From: Acanthococcus lagerstroemiae | Lineage: Eukaryota > Arthropoda > Insecta > Hemiptera > Eriococcidae | Length of the DNA stretch: 64,000 nucleotides | NCBI GenBank assembly: GCA_031841125.1 | Contig: CM063108.1 | Coordinates: 28,633,399-28,697,398, forward strand | Direction: 5' to 3' | In this document: positions 12,961-23,800 of the stretch, piece after piece | How the letters are laid out: each line of letters starts with the position of its first letter | How positions within the stretch are numbered: position 1 is the first letter of the stretch | Position numbers and translations under genes: made by a program | Notes under the pieces: model-generated | Seen by the model: only the letters and a program-made list of their open reading frames with translations | The model's database searches: none | Told to the model about the DNA's origin: nothing

Positions 12961-13772
12961 TCCCCTGTCGGGCAAAAATAAGATAAAATCCTTCATTATC
13001 CGCTCTTCACAGCTTATTCTGCACATTTCTTTCCAGTTCTTTCCACCAACCATTCGCTCTAGCAATAATAACAATATCCCAGGAAATGTATTATTATGAC
13101 AGGAGTTCAGGAGACTTTCCAGATATTTTCCTAAATTTTCTGGAGTCTCTAGCAATTTTAAAAGACTGGCAGAACTGGCCCTTAACTATCAGCTGTGCTA
13201 TAAAACGAACGAAAGGCCGCAGACGAGAACAAGTTGGCACAAGATAACGTACATTGACAGCTTGAAGAAGTCTTAAAGAGTCTTTGTGAGTATTGAAGGG
13301 TATTCAGTATATATGGATATGAGTCCAAAAAATATCTGGGAGAACCATGAATACACGTTGAGAGTTTTGAACAAGTTCATAAAATCATCAGTAATCGAGC
13401 CATTGGATCTATCTTCAATAGTTTAAAATAAGTATTCGAAAACTCTGATGTAGGTCTGAATAGTTTTTATAAATAGGTTAAACAGCACTGGCGACAAACA
13501 GCAACTTTGTTTCACTCCTTTTTGAATTGCCACAAATGACAGACCTTGTGTTTTTTTTTCCTTCTTCAGCATTCGCTACTCTATGCTCAGTGTTTCAAAA
13601 GTTACCAAATGAATGAGCAAATGACTTCTGTGACATTCATTGTCAACTAGTCTTCAGATAAATAAGGTAATGTCTGCCACCATGCCACAAAATTTTTCGA
13701 TTTGGCTGTAACTTTGGTTCTATTTGTTGAATTTCGGATTTCTATGGCCCATTCGATAGGTCCATATATATA

Positions 13773-14683
13773 CAGTCGAACCTCGCTATAACGTACCTCA
13801 AGGGACCGGCCGTTTTACTACGTTATAACCGGGCTACGTTACAGGTGAACTTCGTCCAAAAAAAAAAAAAAAAAAAAAAAAAGGCACAATATTGCGATGT
13901 ATTCAGTACGAAATGTATACATGTATGTCATTTATCAATTTTCACGGAAAAAATCAGTAATTTTTTTTGTTTTCGAGAATGTGCTACATACCGAGTCGAA
14001 ATAGAGAATGAGAGCTTGCTGAGGGTGGCAAAAGTTTCAGGGGTAGTACTGTCTGAATTTTTGTAAAACTTCGTCAATAAATTAACAGCTTCCAATGCTT
14101 GGCTCACCGTGACAGGCTCTTCAGCTGTTCCTTCAGGTTCAGGCTCAGAATCTGAGTCAAGATCGTTGAATGTTGCCCCTCGCAATTTCTTGCGTTCCCT
14201 GCTTTCGCACTGACTCGCTGCGACGATTTTCGTGCACTGGCTCCATATCGTAGATACCGTCGTTAAAGCTAACCCGAGTTCGTCACTCACGTCTTTAATT
14301 TTCGTGCCACACTCAATTTTACGAACGATGTCCAACTTTTCTTCGATGCTAAAAGCCTTCCGCTTCGGCATGTTCACAATCACACCCGATCACCCAAACA
14401 GAACTGAACACGCAGCCGAATAGAAATGAAGATGCAGGATAAAACTGCACATTACTTCTATCCTATTGTAGAAATTTTATCTTTTTTGATAAGTCTGACT
14501 GGGAAATTCGTGTATTCTTCAGCTGTGTTGAGCGTGAATTTCACGTTATAGCCGGGGTCTTACAACGTTATACCAGAGTTTTTTTTACATTACTTTATAT
14601 GTAAGTTTGGCGGGATCAAGCAATTTACTACGTTATGGCCGGTATTACGTTACGTTCGAGTACGTTATAGCGAGGTTCGACTG
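13773..14683 (-). mobile_element. Internally deleted Tigger/pogo-type element
   Basis: A 911-bp element with inverted ends that begin with CAGTCGAACCTCGCTATAACG and is flanked by TA on both sides (13771-13772 and 14684-14685), the pogo/Tc1 target. Shorter CGTTATA/TAACG words recur inside both ends. A 22-base A tract lies at about 13860-13881. The interior holds a shortened transposase gene on the minus strand. At about 0.9 kb it is far shorter than an autonomous Tigger (about 2-2.5 kb), so it must have been mobilised in trans. Confidence 0.9.
13928..14371 (-). pseudogene. Tigger transposase remnant: N-terminal HTH joined to C-terminal tail
   Basis: From the Met at 14371 (MPKRKAFSIEEKLDIVRKIE) the frame gives the CENP-B/pogo-type helix-turn-helix: ELGLALTTVSTIWSQ is the recognition region. 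It then jumps to a Glu/Pro/Asp-rich linker and the C-terminal helix typical of the family (ALEAVNLLTKFY). The whole DDE nuclease domain is absent. The frame itself is still open, about 147 residues, so a DNA-binding-only protein could in principle be made. An upstream in-frame Met lies at 14383, but the MPKRK start matches the family. Confidence 0.8.
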
Positions 14684-14685
14684 TA

Positions 14686-16235
14686 TAAGGTTTATTGGAT
14701 AAAATATTCAGAAATTTTACTCCATAAACGTTACACATATGTCGAAAAAACCAAATCAAAATTTCTGTGTCAAAGTGCCTTCACTAAGGGCCACCATGAC
14801 AGAAGCTGTTGACATGCTGACACAGATTTAAAATACAATGGTTTCTCAGTTGCCCTTGTGACACAAACTAAAATTGAAACTGTTCACCGTGACGCATTTA
14901 TTTTTCGTACTATGAATCCTTTTTTCAAGTTTTGGTTGATTTTTTCACTGTAAATATGTAAGTCAAGCTAGAAACACAAATTTTATTCAAAAATTTTCAT
15001 TTGTACTGTGTCATCGTGGTCAACCATCAATTTGTGTCAATGGTGGCAACACAGTAGGATTTTTTTCAAAGCAGTGTTACCAACTCACTGTGGGGGCAGG
15101 ATATCAACTGACCGGCGAGATCCTAATCCTGTGATTCATTTAAGATCTTCCCGTTGATTGACGCTGGGTTTCGTGACCAGTCCTTCAATTGCTGTATTGA
15201 GTGTTTTTTTAAATAAGGTTTTAATTTAGAGAAGTTACAACATACGAGTATCAATTGAGAAGATGTCCGACCTTCCACACTTTGAGCTTGCCGAAACTAA
15301 CACTTTTATGAGGCTTTTATCCGAGCGTTTCAGTCACAACCCCGCGGCCGCCGAGATTCTATCTGTGGGAATCTTTGGTTGTGTCGGGAAAACTCTTGAA
15401 GCTAGCATGTGTAACTTTTAATATTTCAGATTTTAGCTCCTTGTGGGCCAATATGGATGGAATTGCGGACCGAAATAAATTTTAAAATGAAATTCTCGAC
15501 GCAACAAACCCTCATTCTGATGTATTTAGAAATTAAATGGGGCTATTTGGTAACGTAGGCGATACGATGCAACCGCGCAACACACACGCCGATACGTGTA
15601 CAAATTAACGATTTCGTTTTGTTCGATTTATTTTAACGTGTTTTTTCCGAACATTGAACAAGCGCAAGTCCTTCGAGTGTAATTGACGCTTTCGATTCGA
15701 ATTTGTTCGCATAATGTCGAGGTGTTTTTACGCACACGGATGTTCAGTTGTTGCTACAGCCAAATAAAAAGCTTGTTTAGCATCGGCGGTGCAATCCGAT
15801 GAAACGGCACTCGGTGGAATCGACGGCGCGAAGCGGCACATTTTTCTGTCCTTTGATTTCGGCGAATCAACAGCGTGTAATTTTTTTTTCTTCTCAGGCC
15901 CAGCCGGCACAGTTTTCCGGTTGATTGGGAGCCGAGAGAGTATTAGCCACGTTCATTATTACTTGGTTCTGTGCAACTAGGTGGGAGTCGTTAGACAACG
16001 AACCTGGATGACAAGAGCTTTTTGATACAGGGACAGTGGCAGCTGGCTCGCCGGCGGACAACCCCGTTGGCATATGTCGTTCTTCGACTTGTAACTTTTC
16101 CGGTTGAATACGTTTCCGTATAATAATCGCATCGAAGACGATCGCGTTGTCCGCATCTGTACAGCGGTACCCAGCAGCGCGGATCAGAACTTCAGATCTC
16201 GAAACAACAGATATACTGTATTTTTAAGCAGAACT
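14686..16235. other. Intronic DNA, decayed repeats
   Basis: Between 14700 and 15080 the words GTGTCA and GGTGGC recur, and a stretch near 14745-14765 (CCAAATCAAAATTT) is an inverted relative of 13670-13700. The Tigger may therefore have landed in an older inverted-repeat element. The rest, apart from the small frame at 15263, shows nothing recognised. A TTTC-rich region and an A/T-rich transition lie near 15600-15900. Confidence 0.4.
15263..15421 (+). other. Unassigned 52-codon reading frame
   Basis: An ATG at 15263 opens a frame of 52 codons ending in TAA at 15421. The product has mixed, protein-like composition (starts MSDLPHFELAETNTF; contains FGCVGKTLE). I do not recognise it. No splice sites or upstream promoter are obvious, and an ATTTCAG lies shortly after the stop. 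It could be a fragment of a transposon or processed copy, or chance. Confidence 0.2.
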
Positions 16236-16237
16236 TT

Positions 16238-16459
16238 TTTCTAATATTACTCTCAACCCGAGCCCTGGAATCCGCCTTTTCGAGCATTACCTCAGAGACA
16301 TCGGAGAGGCTGTTAGGGCTTTCTTGGCAGTTGGCGCTTTTCTCTTTTGGCCAAAAAACCGGCTATGTCGAAATGTAGCGAGTTGTTACGTAGGCTCGAA
16401 CCTGGGACCTCCGAATTACGAGACCAGCGCGCTGTCCACTCGGCCAACCAGGCCTGTAT
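16238..16459 (-). mobile_element. tRNA-derived SINE, copy 1
   Basis: On the minus strand the element opens with a tRNA-like head: box A TGGCCGAGTGG, anticodon region with CTGGTCTCGTAATTC, and box B GGTTCGAGCC, all in tRNA spacing (16455 down to about 16385). A non-tRNA body of about 150 bp follows. It matches the copy at 32440-32656 over its full length, including the body (CCTAACA..CTCTCCGA..GTCTCTGA and ATGCTCGAAA). The anticodon loop resembles tRNA-Thr, but this is uncertain. No acceptor-stem complement exists, so it is not a tRNA gene. Confidence 0.85.
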
Positions 16460-16819
16460 GTGAAGGAGTGGTGCCTGAAGGAACTTACGAGTGGGTAGGC
16501 TAAACAAAGTTCTGGTAGATGATGTGTTTAAAAGTTAAATCATTGTAAACAATTGAGTCAGCTGAGGGGTGTAGACATTTTATAACAATCGAGGATGAAT
16601 CTTATTTAGCACGGGTGCGCTGTACACGTTCTATACTATTTTTTCTTCGCGAGAAGAACGTCACTGCGATTATTGCAAGCAGCTGAATTCGCCGCACAGT
16701 TTCACCGGCACGTACTAGGATATGCCGAAGTCTTTTCTGCCAGTTCAGTCAACATTGACGTGATCAAGAGCCAAAAGTGCCTTTTTCCGATCAAACTGGC
16801 GCAGTATAATTTGGTGCCT

Positions 16820-17220
16820 TTAACTGTAATCTCTCTATATATTAAAAACCAAAACTCCCCCCCCCCTCCAGGAAAAAACTCCAAGGAGCCTGATATCTAA
16901 AAGACATATAATGACATAATTCTCTGTATATTAAAAACCAGAACTCCCCCTCCCCCTCCTGAAAAAACTCACTGTGGGTTGCCTACCTAAAAAATAAAAA
17001 GACATGTAATGACATAATTAGCCATAATCCCCAAAATCTCAAGTCGCAAGATACAACACATAGTCTAACTTACAACTACCTTGGACTCTGAGATCTCAGG
17101 TCCTTATGACAGGCATAAAAAGACATATAATGACATAATAATGACATAATGATTACCCATAATCACCAAGATCTCAAGTTGCAAGATATAACACATAGTC
17201 ATACTTAAGTTAAATCATAG
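16820..17220. repeat. Cluster of short direct duplications
   Basis: Several words are repeated in the same order: CTCT..TATATTAAAAACCA followed by AACTCCCCC (about 16833 and 16923); AAAAGACATATAATGACATAA (about 16902, 16997 and 17118); and CATAATC.CCAA.ATCTCAAGT.GCAAGATA (about 17031 and 17159). The pattern suggests repeated local duplication next to the G-rich tandem repeats that follow. Confidence 0.7.
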
Positions 17221-17269
17221 GCGGTGAGGGGGTTCATGGTGGAGGAGGGAGTAGCAAAGGTAGGCAACC

Positions 17270-18380
17270 CACTGCGGGTTGCCTACCCTGCCCCTTAATT
17301 GCTCTATTTTCCAGGATCGGGGGTGTAAGAGGTACACATGGTGGAGCAGGGAGCTCCTGAAGGGGAGGAAAACTACGGTGGTGACGGGGACTGTAGAGGG
17401 AGGTAAAGGCTCCGGGGGGGGGGGGGGTAACAGTGAGGAAAAGGTCCTGGTGGAGGAGGAAGTCCTTCGTGAGAGAGGCGACCGGGAAGGCGAATGAAGG
17501 CCATGGTGCGGCAGGTTCTGGTCCCGGGGAGGGGGTCTTGAGGAGAAGGGTTCTTGTGCGGGAGGGGTGGTCATGGTGGTGGAAGCTCCTGGTTGGAGGA
17601 CAAGAGGATCTTCGAGGTGGTTGAGCGAGGGAGGCCGTAGGATGATGGAGCCGCGGAAGGGAAGGCTGTAGAGAGGGACTAAGGCCGCCATTGGGAGGGA
17701 GTAGAGACTGCGGATCGCCTACCCTGCTCCACTAATTGCTTATTTCTCCATGGGTAGCCTATGCCTAGGAGGTGGTTCACGGTGGAGGGAGCTCCAGAAT
17801 AGGAGGCAGATCCATGGGGGCGTGGTCTCAGGAGGGGGATAAAGGCCCTGGGTGGTGGTGGGGTAATGGTGAGGAAGAGGTCCTGGTGGAGGAGGAAGTC
17901 CTGGTTGGAAGAGGAACTGGGGAGAGAAATGAAAGCCATGGTGCGGGAGGGGCTGGTGGCGGGGTCTGAAGGGGAAGGGTGGTTATGATGGTGGGAGCTC
18001 CTGAGTAGAGGATCAGGGGATCTTCGAGGGAGTTGGGACAAGGAGGTCGTAGAGGAGGAGCAGTGGAAGGGGAAGGCTGTAGCGAAGGATTAAGGCCTTA
18101 ATTGGAGAGAGCGTAGAGATGCGTGAAGAGGTCTTGGTGGAGGTGTGGTACGTGAACAGAAATGAAGGCCATAGTGGTGTGGGGTGGTCGGGAGGGGCGT
18201 GGTCCTAATTGGGGGTACTCGGTGTGGAAGAGGATGATCGGGGGGACACTAGGTGAAGGACTGGGTGATGATTGGAGGTATAAACGAAAGGTGCCACGTG
18301 GGGGAGAAGCTGTGGATGTAGAAGGTCATGGAGAGAAGGAGAGGGTAATGTGAAGAGATTAAGGCCCAGATGGTGGAGCT
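17270..18380 (+). repeat. G-rich tandem repeats, unit about 410-435 bp
   Basis: Two long units are recognisable, about 17270-17713 and 17714-18123, with a partial, more diverged third to about 18380. Each unit has the same landmarks in order: GCCTACCCTG near the start, GGTCCTGGTGGAGGAGGAAG, AAGGCCATGGTGCGG, GGGATCTTCGAGG or close variant, GGAAGGCTGTAG, and TTAAGGCC-like ends. The plus strand is strongly purine-rich with a G14 run at 17414-17427. The Pro/Ser-rich open frames on the minus strand are a by-product of this composition. Confidence 0.8.
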
Positions 18381-18779
18381 TGGTTGTGGTGATTGATGAT
18401 TGTAGAGGTGAGGAGCAAGTCTAAGGGAGAAGGCTTACCCGGATGTGCAGAAGGAAAGGGTTCGCAGGGATGGATACTGCAGAGGTAATAGACCATGCGG
18501 TGGGCATTAAAGCCTCTGATTGGAGATTATGACCGTTGTGGGGGAGGAGTTTGTGGCTGAGGAGGGCTGCTACTGTTGAAGTGTGACCGTGGAGGCAGAG
18601 AGCGACTGTGGTGAATGAGGGGGTCGTGGTGAAAGAGGAGGCTCGTGATGAAGAAAGGATGGAAGGGGGTTCATGGTGGAAGACTGAGGACCGCTGATGG
18701 AGGAGGAGCAAATGAAACGCAAAGCAAACCTTAACTCAGGAACAAAAGTTTTAGACCAAACACCGAGAACTGTGATGGT
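18381..18779. other. G/T-rich transition sequence
   Basis: Purine-rich on the plus strand and probably a further decayed part of the neighbouring tandem repeats; GGTGAAAGAGGAGG-like words continue. No gene recognised. Confidence 0.35.
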
Positions 18780-18880
18780 CGGACGAGGCGCGAAGCGCCG
18801 GGGAAGGCCGGCACGAGCGAAGTGAGTGACGGACGGCTGGGGGTTGGACCGCGAAGCGGCCAGGGAGCGAAGCCCCCTAG
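18780..18880 (+). mobile_element. Helitron-like 3' end
   Basis: Stacked small hairpins (GGCGCGAAGCGCC, GACCGCGAAGCGGCC, GGGAGCGAAGCCCC) run to CTAG at 18877-18880, followed by a T. Hairpin plus CTAG|T is the Helitron 3' signature and resembles the end at 1107-1126. The 5' end could not be placed; the element may extend left into the G-rich region. Confidence 0.55.
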
Positions 18881-19039
18881 TGAGTTCTGAATTTGTTACG
18901 CTGGGAACGATTTCAGTAGTTATGAAAGTTACACGAGGAGAAGGACAATCAATTCTACCACTTTTATACTCCAGCAATGTTCATGAAAATGGTCGGAATG
19001 ATTGCGAAATTATGTACGCTGTTACGTGATGATTATTTG

Positions 19040-19430
19040 CTGGTAAAGAGACTAGGTTCAGGCTCGTTTTGACTATGGTCAGGCTCACTCTGATCTTTTT
19101 AGAACCTGCTGTTACTTTGTAACTCATGCGGACTTCTTTCAAACTCAATTTAGACTCAGTCAAGACTTACTCAGATTCCCAAGTCGCATTAAGATTTTTT
19201 GAATACAAGTTAAATTGTTACAACTTATTCGCTTAAAAATGTCGGTGTCATAAAAATTATGTTAGGAATCATCAGATTCATTCAGATGACCGATGTTACA
19301 TGTGTCAGATTAATTCAAACTTGAGAGACCTATTCGTACTGTGTTAAAACTCATGCGAACTCGCGGAAGTAGCCTTAACGCTTATACAGACTCTGCTAAG
19401 AATCGTTTGAGTCTCTTTCAGAAAATTTGT
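19040..19430. repeat. Decayed short-period repeat (GACTC/CAGACT type)
   Basis: Words such as ACTCATGCGGACTTC, CTCAATTTAGACTCAG and CTTACTCAGATTC recur about every 11 bases with heavy divergence. The same theme appears at 27480-27910 and, as its complement style (GAGTCTTAA), at 30450-31400. Confidence 0.5.
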
Positions 19431-19684
19431 AATACTGTAGAAGTGAAACGTATAACAGAAATGGAATAGAAAAATTTGTTACAAATGAATTTTGTCACAA
19501 AGTTGTTGTCGCTAGCTATGTACCCAACCTTCTAAAAGTCCCCAAGAATCCCAAAGGAGCCTCGCCTTCGTTGGGTGAAACAGTACAACAAAATTGAACT
19601 TTTGACTATAAATCGGTGCATATTGGTTTTATTAAAAAAAAAAAACGGGGGTGTCCCCAGAGTGTACCTTTACGACCAGAGGAA

Positions 19685-19735
19685 TCAGTCAGTCAAGTCA
19701 GTCAGTCAGGTCAGTCGATTAATCAGTCAGTCAAC
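19685..19735 (+). repeat. CAGT microsatellite
   Basis: Interrupted (CAGT)n with an occasional AAGT or GGT variant. The tetranucleotide array is about 50 bp. Confidence 0.85.
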
Positions 19736-22357
19736 TACTCAAAGTGTAACATTTTATATGCTTTCGTACCCTGATAAAATGGCTTCGTTGGGGGGGGGGG
19801 GAGATTTCTATCAACAACACGGCTGCAGATAGCAGTTGCGCAGCAACAACACGATTGCAGCAACCATTGAATTCGTGTCGGGGGAGCGTTAGGTTTTTCG
19901 TATCCGTCTGCCCGAAACGTGAAATTTTAGTGAGTGGGGGGCTAGAGGCGAACGTCAAAAATTGCGTTAAATGTAATACGGATAGCGTTTCTCAGTCAGT
20001 TAGGGCCGTAAACTTCCTTTCTGAAATTTATTCTCAGTTACTCTAAAAAATGAGGTACCTAAAGTGAGGGAGGGGCTGGAAATGAACACGATTCACAAAT
20101 TCAAGATAGGCATGATCCCTCAGATTTTCAGGGCCAGAGAATCCATCTCTGAAATTGATTTTCAGCGACCACGAAAAATGAGGGACCTATAGTGAGGAAG
20201 GGGTCGGAAATGAAAACTAAGTACAAGTTCGAGAAGGGTAATGTTTCCCAGGTTTTCGGGGCCGGAGAATCCGTTTCTGAAGTTGATTTTCAGCTACGAC
20301 GAAAAATGAAAGGCTTGAGGTAGGGAAGGGAGCTCAAAATGTAAACAGTTTAGTTCGAGATGGGCATTGTTTCTCAGGTTTTCTGAGTCGTACAATCCGT
20401 TTCCGACGATCCTTCTTTTCGTTTTTCATTGGGCTAGACTAAAGTACGACTCAAGCGGAGTAGTTTCTCGCTCGTGTCTTTCATTTCATCTGCGACGCTG
20501 CTCAAGTTGCGGTTTGCGGACGGCGAACGGATCGAGCGCAATGAGTAAAAGTCGAGTTGACGACACGAGTACGCGAAATCCGACATTGCAAACATTCGGA
20601 GCCCGATGACCGCGACGGCTGTCGGTTTCCTTCCTCGACGGCCGTACGCGGACGTCGTTAGCTCTCGAACGATCTTCGCCGCGTCGCGTTTCCGGGAGAA
20701 AGAACCCCCCCCCCCCCGATAATCTGGTATTAATCGAACCGCGGGCGCGCGGGATGCGACAGACGAGCGAACACGAAGATAACGAAACAATATACTCTCG
20801 GCTTCGCGGCTTATAGTATACGGTCCGTATCAAAAGCATCGAGCCAGATATAGCCGAAAATCTTTCTCCGTTTTCTGTTCGCTGGTTTTACGCCCGACAC
20901 ACGATGCGACGTTTAAACGAAATGAAAGGCGAACGAGAACGAGTGTATATATATATATATATTTTATGACTGCGGAGATAGAGAGCAAACAAGCTTTGCT
21001 TACAACCAGGCGAGCAAAACGATACACCCGAAAACAATTTATAATCGGGCTGCGATTCTTATTCGCGTAATCGAATATCCGGACCAGACTTGCGAAAATA
21101 ATTAATAACCCCGGTACGGCTGGAGGTTGTCACGGCGCAGCGCGACCGTATTGGAGCAGACGTGAGAGAGCGAACCCGAGGAAAAAGAAAATCGAAGCGA
21201 CCGCGATGCCATTTTCCAAAAAGTATATAGGTACCTACGTCTATTTCGCCTCGAACCTTAATGTTCGACACAAGTGTACACACGGCAGAGTCTAACGCTT
21301 ATTAGGAGTCGTGACTTCTGGAATTCGCACATCGTCTTATCGCTTATTGCCGTGACTTTTTCGAATTCATTCTTCTATTATTACCGCCTTTATCTGTTCA
21401 TTACGATTTTTCCTCCTCGTTATACGACGATTTCCTTTCGATAATGTACAGGAGGACCCCCGCTATCGGAGGGTTACATAGGCGGCGTGACACGATTTTC
21501 TTCCGCGCCATTTCCGAGGTTTCGTAAACGTATACACCGCGTGCGCTGCCGCGAATCGTAAATGGCATAGAAACATCGCCGTTTCCGTTCTATAATTTCG
21601 GAATCAGCGGTGCCGAAGAAGGCGGGGAGCAGCGGGGGCAATTGCTACTACCACTAGATGCGAAAGCAACTGGGACTTGGAATCGAAGTGGCTAACACCT
21701 AGCGGTAGAGTTGAGAACTTGTCTAGTTAAAGTGATCAAATCAATCGCTCACATAAGAAATGTACAGGCGATGATTCGATATTTTACATGCTGAAAAACT
21801 TAAGCGTCTGTCACACATAGAATATTTCATGAGATTTAAGTGAGAAAGTGCCGTGAGGGCGGAGCTCGAGAAGTATTTCACGATATCTCACGATGTCGAA
21901 CTGGGTTCATCTTTTCTCATGGTTTCTTACAGTTTCTCAGGAAAAAAGAAGTGCATCAACGGCTGTTTGTGACTCGCATCGCATTGACGTTGGTACGCTG
22001 CCTAATTTTTAGCTTCAAAACTTCAACAGGTTATGGGCCCAGCTCCGCATATATCGGGCTAAAATTTGAACAGTAGAAGTAATTCGAAACTTTTAGTCAA
22101 AAATTTTGAAAATTTTATTTGAAGTTTCAAAAAGAAAAAACGATGAAAAAGAGTTCGCGAAAATTGTTGTACCGCTCGCAAAACTCGAATATTAAAATGA
22201 GTTTATCATTGTTATTAGCTATTAGAGGCTTTCTTTTTGAATTATATAAATCCTTAGTACTAAAACCAAACTTTTTCGTTAGAATTATCTGAGAACCATT
22301 TTATGTATGTGTGAACACTATGTAAGATAATATGTGAGAACATAAAGGAAGGTACTG
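19736..22357. other. Intronic DNA; CpG-rich single-copy block at about 20.4-21.66 kb
   Basis: From 19970 to 20390 three or four diverged units of about 100-125 bp carry ATCCGTTTCTGAA, GATTTTCAGC.AC.ACGAAAAATGA and AGGGACCTA-type words. The block 20400-21660 is CpG-rich (many CGCGTCG, CGACG and TCGAAC words) with a C13 run at 20705-20717 and an AT run at about 20945-20963. No gene is recognised; the Arg-rich frames there are compositional. The block may be conserved host intron sequence. Confidence 0.4.
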
Positions 22358-22362
22358 CCTAT

Positions 22363-22867
22363 GCACACTAGAGTGCTGCATGAATATACATATATGGAAT
22401 TGCGTGATTACAAGTACAAATACTTGTCAGATAATTAATAGGATTACTAGTTCGTATTGGTATAACTGAGTATAATAGTATTTGGTATCATTTTGCATCA
22501 GCATTATCAAGTATAGTATACTCGGCATCACCAACACCTAGGCATACCTACTTAGCATTAGTAGGCACAGCATACATGGCATTATTTCAATATCAGCAAG
22601 TATAAAAGTATTCCGCATTGTTATCTACCTTATCTTTTGTTGCTTATCCTGTATTGACTTATTGTGAACGCATAATGCTTTTCTAAATGGGGTAAACTCG
22701 GCAATTACTCACAATGCCAGGATACTATTTCGACAATTATTATTTGTAATCGTAAGGTAAATGTAATCAGTGATACTTTCTGAAAAAACTTGGCATTATT
22801 AGGTCTTATACGCGGCAATTAATTATCTAATTACTTTTTACTTACTCGTGCAGTGCTCTAGTGTGTA
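22363..22867. mobile_element. MITE-like element with 5-bp target duplication
   Basis: Inverted ends of about 25 bp (left GCACACTAGAGTGCTGCATGA, right complement TACACACTAGAGCACTGCACGA) are flanked on both sides by CCTAT (22358-22362 and 22868-22872). The interior is AT-rich with recurring GGCATTA and AGTAT words and no coding frame. The superfamily is not assigned. Confidence 0.6.
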
Positions 22868-23323
22868 CCTATCTCATACAACATCTCACATTATTTATCT
22901 TAGATATGATGGATGCTTTAAACTTATTTGACAGTATGCTTATTGGGATAATTTCTCTGCAATATAGATTACAATCTGCACCTCAAAACTTGAAAGACGC
23001 TAATACATCTGATATAACTGTTAAAATAATAAGTTTTATGCCTTTTTTGGCACTGTGTATAATAGACTTGCTCGCATTTAATTGTGGATATTTTCCCCTT
23101 AATAGTACTTTTGGTGGGAAATTTCAGAATACATTCTGCAGCAGTACATTAATTCATACATGTAACTTACAAATGGCCAAAAGTGAATTTGTCTCCTTTT
23201 TGTTCTGAAGTGTAGATATAAACTAGTAAGTAACAAAATTCATAACCAATGCAGTAAAATACTATATCAATTTGGACTAGTTTTGTTATTGATAAACTGA
23301 AACTTTTCTTTACCATAATGCCA

Positions 23324-23800
23324 TTCTGCATTGTTTTTATATTTTACTGCACTGATTATGATTTGTATAACTCATAAGTTTACAAGTCGATTCAAAATAA
23401 TTGAGTGGTCCTATGAAAGACGCATAAGCCGTAAACCAGTAAGCTAAATACTGTAAATTGAACAGTGAAAGACCATAAATTGGAAGGGCTGATTTGCTTA
23501 GACCATAACCCAGAAAATTCACATAGACTGTAATTTGGAAGGCGTTTCACCCCATTGCCTCTCTTGAGAAGGGGAGACGTAAGATATTCACCCTATCAAA
23601 TATCTTAGTTGTTGGTGTTGTAGTGATACTTGCAGACAGTTGAACGCAGCCCAACTGATATAAGCTGGAATGCATGATTCCAAGAGCAATTAGCTGTACT
23701 ATATACCTATAAAACTCACAACTTTTTGAATCGATTGGTAAACTTGTAAGTTACACAAATCATAGTTGATGCAGCAATAAAAACTGCATCAATTTGGACT
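23324..23800. repeat. Inverted-repeat element, with an extra arm copy at 23212-23285
   Basis: The left arm (about 23324-23396, ...TTTTACTGCACTGATTATGATTTG...) and the right arm (about 23722-23800, ...CACAAATCATAGTTGATGCAGCAATAAAA...) are imperfect inverted copies about 70 bp long. A third copy of the right-arm sequence, ending in ATCAATTTGGACTAGT, lies just upstream. Non-coding; probably a MITE relic. Confidence 0.6.

Noticed and set aside
16385..16455. True tRNA gene (also 32580-32650, 34262-34330, 42125-42205)
   Set aside because: Box A and B are present, but acceptor stems do not close and the same downstream body follows in both main copies, so these are SINE heads.
17215..18041. Two long Pro/Ser-rich minus-strand frames (158 and 120 codons)
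   Set aside because: They read the complement of the G-rich tandem repeats; length and composition follow from strand bias.
20434..20839. Overlapping Arg-rich frames of 117-118 codons
   Set aside because: Two overlapping frames in CpG-rich DNA with no start context, splice sites or motifs; compositional.
22861..23208. 115-codon hydrophobic frame
   Set aside because: It begins in the end of a MITE, has AT-rich hydrophobic composition and shows no recognisable family.
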